A stretch of DNA of 64,000 nt from Pollenia angustigena (Eukaryota; Arthropoda; Insecta; Diptera; Polleniidae). A program made the translations under genes and the position numbers. Of the stretch, positions 45,721 through 59,000 are shown piece after piece. Position 1 is the stretch's first letter. Every line of letters starts with the position of its first letter. Below the pieces are notes generated by a model, which saw only the letters and a program-made list of their open reading frames with translations, did no database searches and was not told where the DNA came from. The stretch covers positions 103,501,802 to 103,565,801 of the forward strand of contig OV884058.1 in NCBI GenBank assembly GCA_930367215.1. The letters are read 5' to 3'.

Positions 45721-47214
45721 TTTTATTTTAGATTTATTTTTTCCTTTTGGAATAGCAATTGGTATTATTTGAGAAAATTACCGATCGTGATGTCAGTTTC
45801 ATTTCATTTAAATGCTTTAAAGCCTTCGGGTTACAAAGCAATTTATTGTGTTGCTTAAAAGTCGAACACACACACACATCTCAACCATACCCTAATGAAT
45901 GCATATTGAGGCACATAAACTTAAAAAAAAAAAACAAATCTTACGATTTGGAAAAAGGCACCACATATAACCAAATCAAATAAGTTCATACAACCAGCAC
46001 CCGTAACAGAGGCAAAACATATGAGAAGCTTAGAACTAGAGTTGCCAGTGGATTAGAAAGAGAACTAGCTGATCTTCTATAGAACAGATTTGTCAGGAGA
46101 AAATCTGCTAGGGCTTGCATGTAAAACATACAAAGATATAAATGAATTAAGCGACTAGTTTTTTTAATTCTCTTTCACTTCGAAAAAATAGAATTATAAA
46201 AAATGTCTTTCCTAAACTCTTTAATCAATCTGGCCACCTATTTACAAAATAACACATATTCTCTTTCCACTTAAACGATTTAAGAATAAGTTACAAGAAT
46301 CCCATTACAAGCCAAAGGAATGAGTAAAGCTTTATTACATTCTACAACTGGCCCTCCTCCTTAAACTTAAACTTAAACGCAAAGTCCCAAAATGAAGCGG
46401 CAAATTTACAGCAATAATACATGACCACCATCACTAGCACGTATTGTTGTTTAACACAGAGAAGGAAGTTTTGTATTTCCAAAGAAAAAAAATACCAAAA
46501 CTTAAAAAAAAGTTCATTGATCGTGGGTCACGACTTTACGGCAACTTAAACATCGACACTGTCAATTTTAGTTTGTGTTTTTATTTTAAATTTTTTAAAA
46601 AAAATTTATTTTTCTTTTAAATGAAATGTAAAGAGACAATAATGCTCAATATATGTACATAAAATAAAAAAAAAACTTAGTCTTCCAGAGTTTACCCACG
46701 CCACCATACACGTTCTGTGTTGGTCCAACCAGCCAACCATCCGTCCTTTCATTCAATCTTCTATTTTAATGTCATTTAATTTTATTGCAGCTGCAACAAA
46801 TAAAGAAACAGTTAAATAAACACACACAACACGATTACACACAAAAATTATCCAGTCAAGTAAACAATTGAATTGAACTTTTGGTGTCTTTTGTGATCAA
46901 CAGAAATTGTTTTCAAGAAATCGATCACTTTTGTGACATTTGCTGTAACCACAATCCAATCCGCAAAGCAACATGGCAACGAAGGAAAACCCAAATGTCA
47001 GCTATAAATCCATCCATCTATTTAAATGAAATGAAAGCAGTCCTTTTGGGTTGTAGGTGTACCCTACATTTGGGGGAAAGGAAGTTGAATTCATTTCGCA
47101 TGCCAATTGATTTTTTGTTTTTGGGTTCCAAAATGTCTACGCTTACTTCTTGTTGTGGCAGTATTTACATAACTAAGTGATGATAGTTTTGAAAATCCTG
47201 CACTTATGAAAGAT
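45721..47214. other. Unassigned sequence
   Basis: No gene recognised. The open frame at 46881-47180 has no recognisable motif or repeats. Confidence 0.4.
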
Positions 47215-47898
47215 ATATGTATATTGATTCCTATAGTTCCAGAGTGGACCAAAGGGCCACAACAAAGTTTACCATTGTTATCTATCCTTTTCTATCTGCT
47301 TCACTTCGGCCCTGGACTTTCCAATTGCGTTTGTTTCCTTTTCGATTTGTCTCCTCTAGGTGATAGCGGCGCTGCCTCTTTTTCTACTGCCTTGGGTGTG
47401 CCATTCAATTGCCATCTTGGCTACGCTGTCATTGGTGCGTCTGAGAACATGGCCAATCCAACTTAATTGATGATCTGGATACGTATTGGTGTTTCACCTT
47501 CTCTTTCCTACATGTCAGCAACAATATCTTGAGTAGTTTTCGTAACGAGCGATTATTGAATACCTGCAAGGATTGCAAGTTGCTGTCTGTGGTGTTCCAG
47601 GATTCAAAGCCATACAACAAGGCACGTTAGATGAAACGAGGTGGAGTTTGGCCATCATCTGAATTTGGGGTGATTTCCATACCTTTACCAGTGCCCCAAA
47701 TGCTAAGTTAGCCTTTTTTATGCGATTTGTAATATCTTCTCGCGAGCCGCCTGATGCTGATATGACACTTCCCAGATATATAAACGATTGCACATCTTCA
47801 AGATCTACGTTGTCTATTTGGAACTTTTGGGAGTTGGTGGTACCTAAACGCAAGACCATGTTCTTTTCTATGTTTAAAGTAGCCATGCATCCCTTCAT
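47215..47898 (-). pseudogene. 3' end of an RTE-like non-LTR retrotransposon
   Basis: On the minus strand the text reads VQSFIYLGSVISASGGSRED, ITNRIKKANLAFGALVKVWK, a frameshift near 47615, MLYGFESWNTTDSNLQSLQV, FNNRSLRKLLKI, then LSWIGHVLRRTND, AIEWHTQGSRKRGSAA. This is the order of the C-terminal part of RTE-type endonuclease-reverse transcriptases (YLGS.I...G, RI.KA..AF, LYG.E.W, L..F.NR.LR, WIGH.LRR, W..QG.RKRG.P). At least two frameshifts and a stop where TW is expected (TAG for TGG) show it is dead. The catalytic reverse transcriptase core is absent: a 5'-truncated copy. The clade name is inference. Confidence 0.8.
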
Positions 47899-47999
47899 CG
47901 TTGAATGAAAGATGATTCAAGCAAACTATTTGCAAGTTATATTATTTTCCTGGAAAACAGTCAACGACTGTCTAACTAACTGTTCCACATATGCGCACG

Positions 48000-48110
48000 G
48001 AGGAAAAACAAGTATTTCCATATGGTCACGGCCAACAAAACTATTGTTAACGAATAATTAGTTTAATGTGGTTGCTGGTAACACAATAATATGTTCGAAA
48101 ACTTTACGTT
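48000..48110. repeat. Half copy of the foldback family
   Basis: ACGGAGGAAAAACA, ATATGGTCACGGCCAACAAA, ACTATTGTTAA and GGTTGCTGGTAACACAATAAT follow the order of one arm of 3060-3548. The opposite arm is missing. Confidence 0.5.
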
Positions 48111-51100
48111 GAAACCGTTTTGTAAGCCGTGAACATATTGAAAAATATGCTTTCTCTCCATGGGATGCCATTGAAGCACGGATGTTATCGGCGAATTGCA
48201 TAACTAGTGGAAGACTAGTAATAGAAAGCAGATTCATAAAAAAAAGATATGATTCGTACTATTAAGTCTTAATACTATTCTTTCCTTTCTTCTTGAGGAG
48301 CGATTCCTCGAGTGTGCACGCCAAATTCACGGCAAATTATTTAAGTTGACAGATTTACAATCGGCTTACCAGAGTCCAATATTTTACTTCAGTAATCAGT
48401 AGTTCTCAGGACTTTATAGGTCCTAGACTAGTTGTTGGTAAGGGAGTTTTGAGAATAACATGGTTGCTATATCTTAACTAGGGCGGAGATTTTTCTCTAA
48501 ATGGTATGGTTAGAAAACTCCAACTCCTTTGCAAGAAATATGCGCAGGGTCTAAACAGCCAGGTGACTTAAGCCTAAAATAGGTTGCCAAAACCCTTCAC
48601 TCCATTCTGAAGTTCGGGTTTAATAAGCTGATTATCGTGTGCTGTAATATTTTACCTTATTTCTAGATAGATTTCCCGCGAGAAGAAGCCAATTTTCATA
48701 ACTTCAAGTAAAATAAAATCCTTTATGATTCTCCCAACTCCCTGTAAGCAAGATCTTCTTATATATGACACAAATCTTTTTGAGTTGGTTCTTTAATAAT
48801 TTATCTTCTCCTTGGTGAGTCTTAATAAAAAGACGGGAACATCTTTATTCAGAGAAATTATGCTCAGCATAAACAACTATTAGAGCAGCAGTATGAATTT
48901 CTCCATACATAGAATTGTATTCTCCCAATTTCTTGATTTGTCTTTTACAGAAATTCTCTAATATTCGACATTACCTTAAATCAACTACATACTTCCTTAA
49001 AATCATGTCAATCATGAAACCTAAAAATCCCATTCCACCTTTCAACTTTCATTCTTGTGGCTGTTGGTTCATCACTCAATCTTATTTCAATCATTTTGCA
49101 GTTTTTGGTTATTCAACTGGTGAATTGTTGCTAGTGATGTTTTGTATTTCGTACGTCGCACAGTAGCGCCCGTAGAGCAAACGAGGTTGCAAAAATCAAA
49201 ATTTTCATGAGCACCGACGAAGTTTTGAATAAACTCATGTTATAGGAAACTTTTCAACGATTTCAAATCTGCCACTCTTAATAATATCACATTTTTAGTT
49301 TAGAAGATATAGCCGTTCAAAGTTGACCGACTTTCGGTTTTCAAAAAAACACACAATTTTTAGTAAATTTGTTGCGATTTCAGGTGTAATATCACGAAAA
49401 ATAGGTAACGAATCGCCTTATTTTTTGTTTGTATTGATTGATGCATTTATTAAATGTGTAATGATAAAAAAAAAATGAACTGTTTGCTTTGTGTTTCTCC
49501 TGGTAAATCACTATTTAAAAACTATCCGTTTTTTCACTATTTTTCAACTTTGACGGAAAATAACAAAAATCTATATTTTTCTATATTTGCCATATTTGCA
49601 AAATCTGTTCTTTGATTATTTCTTTACATAATTCAAAAATTTTATCTGCCCGTACGTGCCCGTTTGGCTTCTAGAGGTAAAAAAGGTTAAAAAGACATGG
49701 TTGCCATACTAATATTGCGGTTTAATAAAATTCTTTAATTTGGCCCCTACAGCGCGTAGGATGCTCCTAGATGGGTCAAATGTATGACCAACCCCACTTT
49801 ATTATTTATTGCCGAATTTCGGTTTTTTTAGTTATTTCAATAAACTAAACCATTTTTGAGTTACGCGAATATATGCTGTGCAGCGCCTTACATTTTCGAA
49901 ATAACGGTATATCTTGAAAACAAGAGCTAATTTAAAAAAACGGTTAGCACCACTGAATTCAGCGTCCCCAATTAGGGTGAAATGCCAGGTGCGCGGCTGG
50001 TCTGTTTTTTGCAACTTGCACAGTGTACTTATTGCTCAAAATTACAATATTAAAATTCTATTTTAATATTATTTTTTTAAAGGTTGCGAAAGGAAAAAAA
50101 TCATATCTTAAAAAAAAAAAACACCTCCTTCAAAGTTTCAGAATTTTTAAAGAACAGTTTGAGGTATTATACAAAAAAAAATCAGCCAAATAAAAAAATA
50201 GGTTTTTGACTTAGTCCGTTTTTAAAATTTAACATTTTGCAGATATTACATTTTTCAAAAAAAAATTTATTTTTTCAATATATGGTTTGTAGCCCCAAGT
50301 ATTCTCTTTAAAATGACATTAAAATCATCTTCGTATGTCAAGTAGTTTTCGAGTTATTGAAGAAATAAGCTCAACACATTCGGCTAATTCGGCGAAATTA
50401 TGACATTTTGAGTATGACATAACTTTTGAAAAAAAAATTTTAAAATTTTTTTTCGTTCATATATGTTCCTTATAAGATAAAAGGAACATTCTCACCAAAT
50501 TTCATTAAAATCGGAAGGGGTCGTGTCCCACTCTTGGTCGTTTTGACATGGAATTACCCATATACCGAAAATACAGAAAATTGAAAAAATAAATTTAAAA
50601 AAAAAAAATTTTTTTTTTTAATTTGTTGGGTAATAATTTAGAACCCTAAAGAAAAAAAAAATAAAAACAATCTAAAAATGTAAAAATAATTTTTTTTTAG
50701 GTACCATAAAATTGATTTTTCTACTAATTTTAACTTTGATAACCCATAAGTAGGCCCCTACACAGCGTAGCACCCTTTTCAAATGCACATTTCATAGGCT
50801 GAACAGTTATCTATCATATGCTGTTTAAACTGTTCAATTACCTTATTCGGTTCAAAAGATATGATTTTTGCAACGAAAAAACTCAAATGGCGCCACTGTG
50901 CGTCGGTGGAGTGATCAAAAAGTTCCGATAATTGTTTATTGTAGTTTAAAATTGAATACATGTTTTTACTTTAGCCTGACAAGATCAATAACAATGATAT
51001 CAATTTACAGTTAAACTTGTTGCTGCAATAGCTGTATGTGACTTGGGTATGTGGCAACAACTTGGTGTTAAGCACCACAAGAAGATGAAGAAAACAAAAA

Positions 51101-51669
51101 TTTGTTTGTTACAACAAGTAATTGACAAATTTTATTTTTCGTAAATTGATGGTATGGTTTTTTTTTGCTTAAGCGGGTTTAAAGTTTCGACAGGAAATTG
51201 TAAAAGTAACATGATCATGAAAGAGTGCAACAGTCATGTTTTATTTTTTTTTTTTTTTGTTTTGTGGAGAGAGGTAACAAACACTATAATTGCATAAAGA
51301 AAGAAATAGGGATTCAGTGCGACAAGTATGAAGATTATGTTTGACATAATCTGATATTACTAAAGTTAACACAAAAATACTTTGGAAGATGAATTTATTA
51401 GTAAGAAGAAGATAAAAAAAATCTGGCTAAGGCATTGGACTTGTATTTTTATAAACAAGTTTCACATTAGCTTTTTTTAAAGTTAAAACTTTTCACCAGA
51501 AACCTTTTACGGGCAGGAATCAACAATTGATCGAGGCCTTTGGCAAACTAAATATACTAGTAATTCAAAAGGAACATTATAATTTTTAAGAATTAGTCTC
51601 TTCTGGATAATTTGCACTTTACCATCAGCATTATTTTATCTTTAGAACTTTTGAGAATTTGAAACCACC
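48111..51669. other. Unassigned AT-rich sequence with a 1-kb direct repeat pair
   Basis: No gene recognised. GGCCCCTACA.GCG.GTAG followed by TCAAATG occurs at about 49741-49785 and again at 50753-50787 in the same direction, bracketing about 1 kb that is rich in A and T runs; these could be the ends of one element. A part near 49809-49880 matches 215-290. Confidence 0.4.
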
Positions 51670-52473
51670 TATACGAGGTGGCGCAAAAGTCATCACCGTA
51701 TCGGAAGATGTTATATTTTTGCAAAAAGGCGGTACATGTCAATTCTGCTTAAACATTTGTAAAGTAAACAGATACAAAATACAAGTCAATTGAGCCATTC
51801 TGAATCTCAACGACGAGGAAACCAACTTTTAATCGAAAATCATCATGAACGACGAGGTCCATTTGCATCTCTTTAGATACGTACGGGAAACGGAATATCT
51901 GCCTTTAATACACCCTCTCTTCTTGTATGGTTTGGTGCTTACGCTTAAGACGCCATCAAGCCTAATTTTTGCGAAAATACCGCAGACTTGATGTCTTCTG
52001 TAAACAGCGAGCATTACAGTTAACAAATTTCTCCTACCTCAGTTGGATGCATTGGGACTAGGGAACATGCAATTTCAACAGAATGGAGCTACTACGCATA
52101 CTTTACGACAAATTTAACGTTCGCCTATAGTCTCTCGTTTTGGTTACTTGCACTTACCAACAAGATCGCCCGATGTAACCGTTCTATACTTCTTTCTGTG
52201 GGATTTCTTATTGTCTATGTCAACAAACCTCAGACTCTTAAAGTCCTCCAAGAGAGTATCCGCCAAAAATCCGGAAACCTTCTGTCGGAAATGCGGGAAA
52301 ATGCTATAAGTCGGACTTGTATGTTCATTAATTAAAGCGCAAAATATTATTTTTCTTAATTATAAGTTTCGACATCAAATAAACACAATCCAAACGCAAA
52401 AATTAAGTTTTCATTTGTCAAAAAAAAAAAATACTGTCAAAGAACATCAACAACTTTTGCTTCACCTTGTATT
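51670..52473 (+). mobile_element. Third Tc1/mariner-type element, decayed
   Basis: The ends TATACGAGGTGGCGCAAAAG and the complement of AATACAAGGTGAAGCAAAAG are inverted repeats of about 26 bp with a few mismatches. Between them lies a transposase relic lacking its N-terminal DNA-binding region. The ends differ from those at 1949 and 42268, so this is a third subfamily. Confidence 0.75.
51840..52335 (+). pseudogene. Transposase relic of the element at 51670
   Basis: The plus strand reads IIMNDEVHLHLFRYVRE (first catalytic Asp region), then after stops QLDALGLGNMQFQQNGATTH, PIVSRFGYLHLPTRSPDVT and LYFFLWDFL. The second catalytic Asp has become Asn (QQNGA) and the third survives (SPD). The tail runs LKVLQESIRQKSG to a stop. 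Several internal stops and frameshifts are present and the helix-turn-helix part is missing. It is older than the copy at 42363. Confidence 0.75.
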
Positions 52474-53074
52474 TCCAGTACCTCCCTTAAATGTCAAATA
52501 GAAGTTGAAAAGTAAAAGTTTTTCACACCCATCTTTAAATAGACATTTAAAGCTAAAAATTTCAAAAGCAATTACAAAAAATTTCGTAAAACTATCTATC
52601 GCCTTGACAGAAAGAAAACTGAAAAAGGTAATTTACTTTAAAGAAAAGCCTTTACAAAAGGAAGTTACCACTCAAATTAATTTGAATTTTCATGAAATAA
52701 AACAAACAATATCAAAAGAAAAAAAAACAAATAAACACCCGGTAAAAAAACCGCTGTATTGTTTGATGACCACAGATGTTTTTTTTTTTTTTTTGAGAAC
52801 CGTTCTAACTATTTTGCATACGCATTATACACGTGTTTCCAATGTACTTCCTATTTGAAGCAACAGTCACATTAGAATATAAACAACACTGAGAAAAATA
52901 CTCATGAAAGTACCAAATATAAAACGAAATATTTTTGTTCTTCCGACTTAAAAAAAAGAAGGCAGATAGTGGGCAACAACGCAGATCCAATTACAATGGA
53001 TATATTATAGATACATAGCTATAGATGTATATTATAATATATAGATGTATATTATAATTCTATTTATATAAGCC
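52474..53074. other. Unassigned sequence
   Basis: Low-complexity, A/T-rich; the open frame at 52505-52858 is Lys-rich without recognisable motifs. A short tandem of ATAGATGTATATTATAAT lies at 53020-53060. Confidence 0.4.
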
Positions 53075-56000
53075 GTTTTTATACCCTTCACCGAAGGTAA
53101 AAAGGGTATATATAACTTTGTCATTCCGTTTGTAATTTCTACAATATTGATCCTACACCCTATAAAGTATATATATTCTGGGTCCTTATGAAAAGCGAAG
53201 TTCAAATCCGGTTGTCCGTCTGTCCGTCTGTCCGTCTGTCTGTTGAAATGGGTTTTCCAAAGCCCCCAGATATGATGGGGACTTGGTTGGGGTATCTTTA
53301 TGTCAGGTATTCTTATTATAATTTTGCTATTGAAATTCAGCCAGATCGGTCCACAAATGGCTGAGATATGAGCAAAAAACCACGACTACCTCTAATTTTT
53401 TCCAAAAATCCCATGTGTTTGTTGTATTTTTATTACTTTTTGTTGTATATCTGTGGAACGGCAAAGCCAAAGTTTCCAAATTAGGTACACACATTAAGGT
53501 TGCCAATACACACCGTCCTACAAAATGTGGGCGGGATTGGAGAAGTGGGCGTGGTACCTCCCGTACAAAAAAAATTAAAAATTGTATAAAAACCAAAATT
53601 TTAGGGCTGCCATATGTCCTATGGATATAACTTGTATACCAAAATATCAGAAATTTTTAGAAGAACATATTTTATAAAAAACTCGGGAAAATCGGTTCAG
53701 ATACAAAAAAGTTATGACCAAAATTAAATTTTTTTTTTCCGTCTGTCCGTCTGTCTGTTGAAATGGGTTTTCCGAAGCCCCCAGATATGATGGGGACTTG
53801 GTTGGGGTATCTTTATGTCAGGTATTCTTATTATAATTTTGCTATTGAAATTCAGCCAGATCGGTCCACAAATGGCTGAGATATGAGCAAAAAACCGCGA
53901 CTAACTCTAATTTTTTCCAAAAATCCCATGTGTTTGTTGTATTTTTATTACTTTTTGTTGTATATCTGTGGAACGGCAAAAGCCAAAGTTTCCAAATTAG
54001 GTACACACATTAAGGTTGCCAATACACACCGTCCTACAAAATGTGGGCGGGATTGGAGAAGTGGGCGTGGTACCTCCCGTACAAAAAAAATTAAAAATTG
54101 TATAAAAACCAAAATTTTAGGGCTGCCATATGTCCTATGACTTGTATACCATATATCAGAAATTTTTAGAAGAACATATTTTATAAAAAACTCGGGAAAA
54201 TCGGTTCAGATACAAAAAAGTTATGACCAAAATTAAATTTTTTTTTTTTTAAATACCCACTTTTGGGAACCATAGATCTCACCGAGTCCAAGCTTTATAA
54301 CTAAAGTAAATGGTAAATTTCTTCTTAAATACGTCGGTATATAAATCTGTCAAATCGGTTAAAAAAAGGCTGAGTTATGAGCAAAAAACCACGACTACCT
54401 CTAATTTTTCCCAAAAATCTCTTGTGGTTGTTGTAATTTTATTACTTTTTGCTGTATATCTGGAAAACGGCAAGAGCCAAAATTTCCAAATTAGGTACAA
54501 ACATTTAAGTTATCAATATACACCATCCCACAAAAAGTGGGCGGGATTGGAGAAGTGGGCGTGGTACCTCCAATACAAAAAATATCAAAAATTGTATAAA
54601 AACCGGAATTTTTGGACTGTAATATAACCTATGGTTACGCCTTATATATCAAAAGATCGGAAATTTTTAGTAGAAAATATTTTCTAAAAAACTCAGGAAA
54701 ATCGGTGCAGATACGAAGAAGTTATGACCAAAATATTAATTTTTTTGGAAAAATACTCATTTTCGGGAAGCATAGATCTTCCCGAGTCCAAGTTTTATAA
54801 CCGAAATAACTGGCAAATTTCTTCTTAACATGTCGGTATATAAATCTGTCAAATCGATTAAGAAATAGCTGAGTTATGACCAAAATACTGAAATCCCAAA
54901 AATTACTCTTTTTTTATACCCTAAAAAGGGTATATATAACTTTGTCATTCCGTTTGTAATTTCTACAATATTGATCCTACACCCTATAAAGTATATATAT
55001 TCTGGGTCCTTATGAAAAGCGAAGTTCAAATCCGGTTGTCCGTCTGTCCGTCTGTCCGTCTGTCTGTTGAAATGGGTTTTCCAAAGCCCCCAGATATGAT
55101 GGGGACTTGGTTGGGGTATCTTTATGTCAGGTATTCTTATTATAATTTTGCTATTGAAATTCAGCCAGATCGGTCCACAAATGGCTGAGATATGAGCAAA
55201 AAACCACGACTACCTCTAATTTTTTCCAAAAATCCCATGTGTTTGTTGTATTTTTATTACTTTTTGTTGTATATCTGTGGAACGGCAAAGCCAAAAAAAA
55301 CCAAAATTTTAGGGCTGCCATATGTCCTATGGATATAACTTGTATACCAAAATATCAGAAATTTTTAGAAGAACATATTTTATAAAAAACTCGGGAAAAT
55401 CGGTTCAGATACAAAAAAGTTATGACCAAAATTAAATTTTTTTTTCCGTCTGTCCGTCTGTCTGTTGAAATGGGTTTTCCGAAGCCCCCAGATATGATGG
55501 GGACTTGGTTGGGGTATCTTTATGTCAGGTATTCTTATTATAATTTTGCTATTGAAATTCAGCCAGATCGGTCCACAAATGGCTGAGATATGAGCAAAAA
55601 ACCGCGACTAACTCTAATTTTTTCCAAAAATCCCATGTGTTTGTTGTATTTTTATTACTTTTTGTTGTATATCTGTGGAACGGCAAAAGCCAAAGTTTCC
55701 AAATTAGGTACACACATTAAGGTTGCCAATACACACCGTCCTACAAAATGTGGGCGGGATTGGAGAAGTGGGCGTGGTACCTCCCGTACAAAAAAAATTA
55801 AAAATTGTATAAAAACCAAAATTTTAGGGCTGCCATATGTCCTATGACTTGTATACCATATATCAGAAATTTTTAGAAGAACATATTTTATAAAAAACTC
55901 GGGAAAATCGGTTCAGATACAAAAAAGTTATGACCAAAATTAAATTTTTTTTTTTTTAAATACCTACTTTTGGGAACCATAGATCTCACCGAGTCCAAGC

Positions 56001-59000
56001 TTTATAACTAAAGTAAATGGTAAATTTCTTCTTAAATACGTCGGTATATAAATCTGTCAAATCGGTTAAAAAAAGGCTGAGTTATGAGCAAAAAACCACG
56101 ACTACCTCTAATTTTTCCCAAAAATCTCTTGTGGTTGTTGTAATTTTATTACTTTTTGCTGTATATCTGGAAAACGGCAAGAGCCAAAATTTCCAAATTA
56201 GGTACAAACATTTAAGTTATCAATATACACCATCCCACAAAAAGTGGGCGGGATTGGAGAAGTGGGCGTGGTACCTCCCATACAAAAAATATCAAAAATT
56301 GTATAAAAACCGGAATTTTTGGACTGTAATATAACCTATGGTTACGCCTTATATATCAAAAGATCGGAAATTTTTAGTAGAAAATATTTTCTAAAAAACT
56401 CAGGAAAATCGGTGCAGATACGAAGAAGTTATGACCAAAATATTAATTTTTTTGGAAAAATACTCATTTTCGGGAAGCATAGATCTTCCCGAGTCCAAGT
56501 TTTATAACCGAAATAACTGGCAAATTTCTTCTTAACATGTCGGTATATAAATCTGTCAAATCGGTTAAGAAATAGCTGAGTTATGACCAAAATACTGAAA
56601 TCCCAAAAATTACTCTTTTTTTATACCCTAAAAAGGGTATATATAACTTTGTCATTCCGTTTGTAATTTCTACAATATTGATCCTACACCCTATAAAGTA
56701 TATATATTCTGGGTCCTTATGAAAAGCGAAGTTCAAATCCGGTTGTCCGTCTGTCCGTCTGTCCGTCTGTCTGTTGAAATGGGTTTTCCAAAGCCCCCAG
56801 ATATGATGGGGACTTGGTTGGGGTATCTTTATGTCAGGTATTCTTATTATAATTTTGCTATTGAAATTCAGCCAGATCGGTCCACAAATGGCTGAGATAT
56901 GAGCAAAAAACCACGACTACCTCTAATTTTTTCCAAAAATCCCATGTGTTTGTTGTATTTTTATTACTTTTTGTTGTATATCTGTGGAACGGCAAAGCCA
57001 AAAAAAACCAAAATTTTAGGGCTGCCATATGTCCTATGGATATAACTTGTATACCAAAATATCAGAAATTTTTAGAAGAACATATTTTATAAAAAACTCG
57101 GGAAAATCGGTTCAGATACAAAAAAGTTATGACCAAAATTAAATTTTTTTTTTCCGTCTGTCCGTCTGTCTGTTGAAATGGGTTTTCCGAAGCCCCCAGA
57201 TATGATGGGGACTTGGTTGGGGTATCTTTATGTCAGGTATTCTTATTATAATTTTGCTATTGAAATTCAGCCAGATCGGTCCACAAATGGCTGAGATATG
57301 AGCAAAAAACCGCGACTAACTCTAATTTTTTCCAAAAATCCCATGTGTTTGTTGTATTTTTATTACTTTTTGTTGTATATCTGTGGAACGGCAAAAGCCA
57401 AAGTTTCCAAATTAGGTACACACATTAAGGTTGCCAATACACACCGTCCTACAAAATGTGGGCGGGATTGGAGAAGTGGGCGTGGTACCTCCCGTACAAA
57501 AAAAATTAAAAATTGTATAAAAACCAAAATTTTAGGGCTGCCATATGTCCTATGACTTGTATACCATATATCAGAAATTTTTAGAAGAACATATTTTATA
57601 AAAAACTCGGGAAAATCGGTTCAGATACAAAAAAGTTATGACCAAAATTAAATTTTTTTTTTTTTAAATACCTACTTTTGGGAACCATAGATCTCACCGA
57701 GTCCAAGCTTTATAACTAAAGTAAATGGTAAATTTCTTCTTAAATACGTCGGTATATAAATCTGTCAAATCGGTTAAAAAAAGGCTGAGTTATGAGCAAA
57801 AAACCACGACTACCTCTAATTTTTCCCAAAAATCTCTTGTGGTTGTTGTAATTTTATTACTTTTTGCTGTATATCTGGAAAACGGCAAGAGCCAAAATTT
57901 CCAAATTAGGTACAAACATTTAAGTTATCAATATACACCATCCCACAAAAAGTGGGCGGGATTGGAGAAGTGGGCGTGGTACCTCCCATACAAAAAATAT
58001 CAAAAATTGTATAAAAACCGGAATTTTTGGACTGTAATATAACCTATGGTTACGCCTTATATATCAAAAGATCGGAAATTTTTAGTAGAAAATATTTTCT
58101 AAAAAACTCAGGAAAATCGGTGCAGATACGAAGAAGTTATGACCAAAATATTAATTTTTTTGGAAAAATACTCATTTTCGGGAAGCATAGATCTTCCCGA
58201 GTCCAAGTTTTATAACCGAAATAACTGGCAAATTTCTTCTTAACATGTCGGTATATAAATCTGTCAAATCGGTTAAGAAATAGCTGAGTTATGACCAAAA
58301 TACTGAAATCCCAAAAATTACTCTTTTTTTATACCCTAAAAAGGGTATATATAACTTTGTCATTCCGTTTGTAATTTCTACAATATTGATCCTACACCCT
58401 ATAAAGTATATATATTCTGGGTCCTTATGAAAAGCGAAGTTCAAATCCGGTTGTCCGTCTGTCCGTCTGTCCGTCTGTCTGTTGAAATGGGTTTTCCAAA
58501 GCCCCCAGATATGATGGGGACTTGGTTGGGGTATCTTTATGTCAGGTATTCTTATTATAATTTTGCTATTGAAATTCAGCCAGATCGGTCCACAAATGGC
58601 TGAGATATGAGCAAAAAACCACGACTACCTCTAATTTTTTCCAAAAATCCCATGTGTTTGTTGTATTTTTATTACTTTTTGTTGTATATCTGTGGAACGG
58701 CAAAGCCAAAAAAAACCAAAATTTTAGGGCTGCCATATGTCCTATGGATATAACTTGTATACCAAAATATCAGAAATTTTTAGAAGAACATATTTTATAA
58801 AAAACTCGGGAAAATCGGTTCAGATACAAAAAAGTTATGACCAAAATTAAATTTTTTTTTTCCGTCTGTCCGTCTGTCTGTTGAAATGGGTTTTCCGAAG
58901 CCCCCAGATATGATGGGGACTTGGTTGGGGTATCTTTATGTCAGGTATTCTTATTATAATTTTGCTATTGAAATTCAGCCAGATCGGTCCACAAATGGCT

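Noticed and set aside
46740..46800. Splice-acceptor-like TTTTATTGCAG
   Set aside because: No open reading frame follows and such motifs are common by chance in AT-rich DNA.
46881..47180. Open frame of 99 codons as a host gene
   Set aside because: No recognisable motif; Cys-rich text (CDICCNHNP) does not form a known zinc-binding spacing and there is no supporting context.
47206..47466. Plus-strand open frame of 86 codons
   Set aside because: It is the antisense of the RTE-like retrotransposon relic, which gives recognisable protein motifs on the minus strand.
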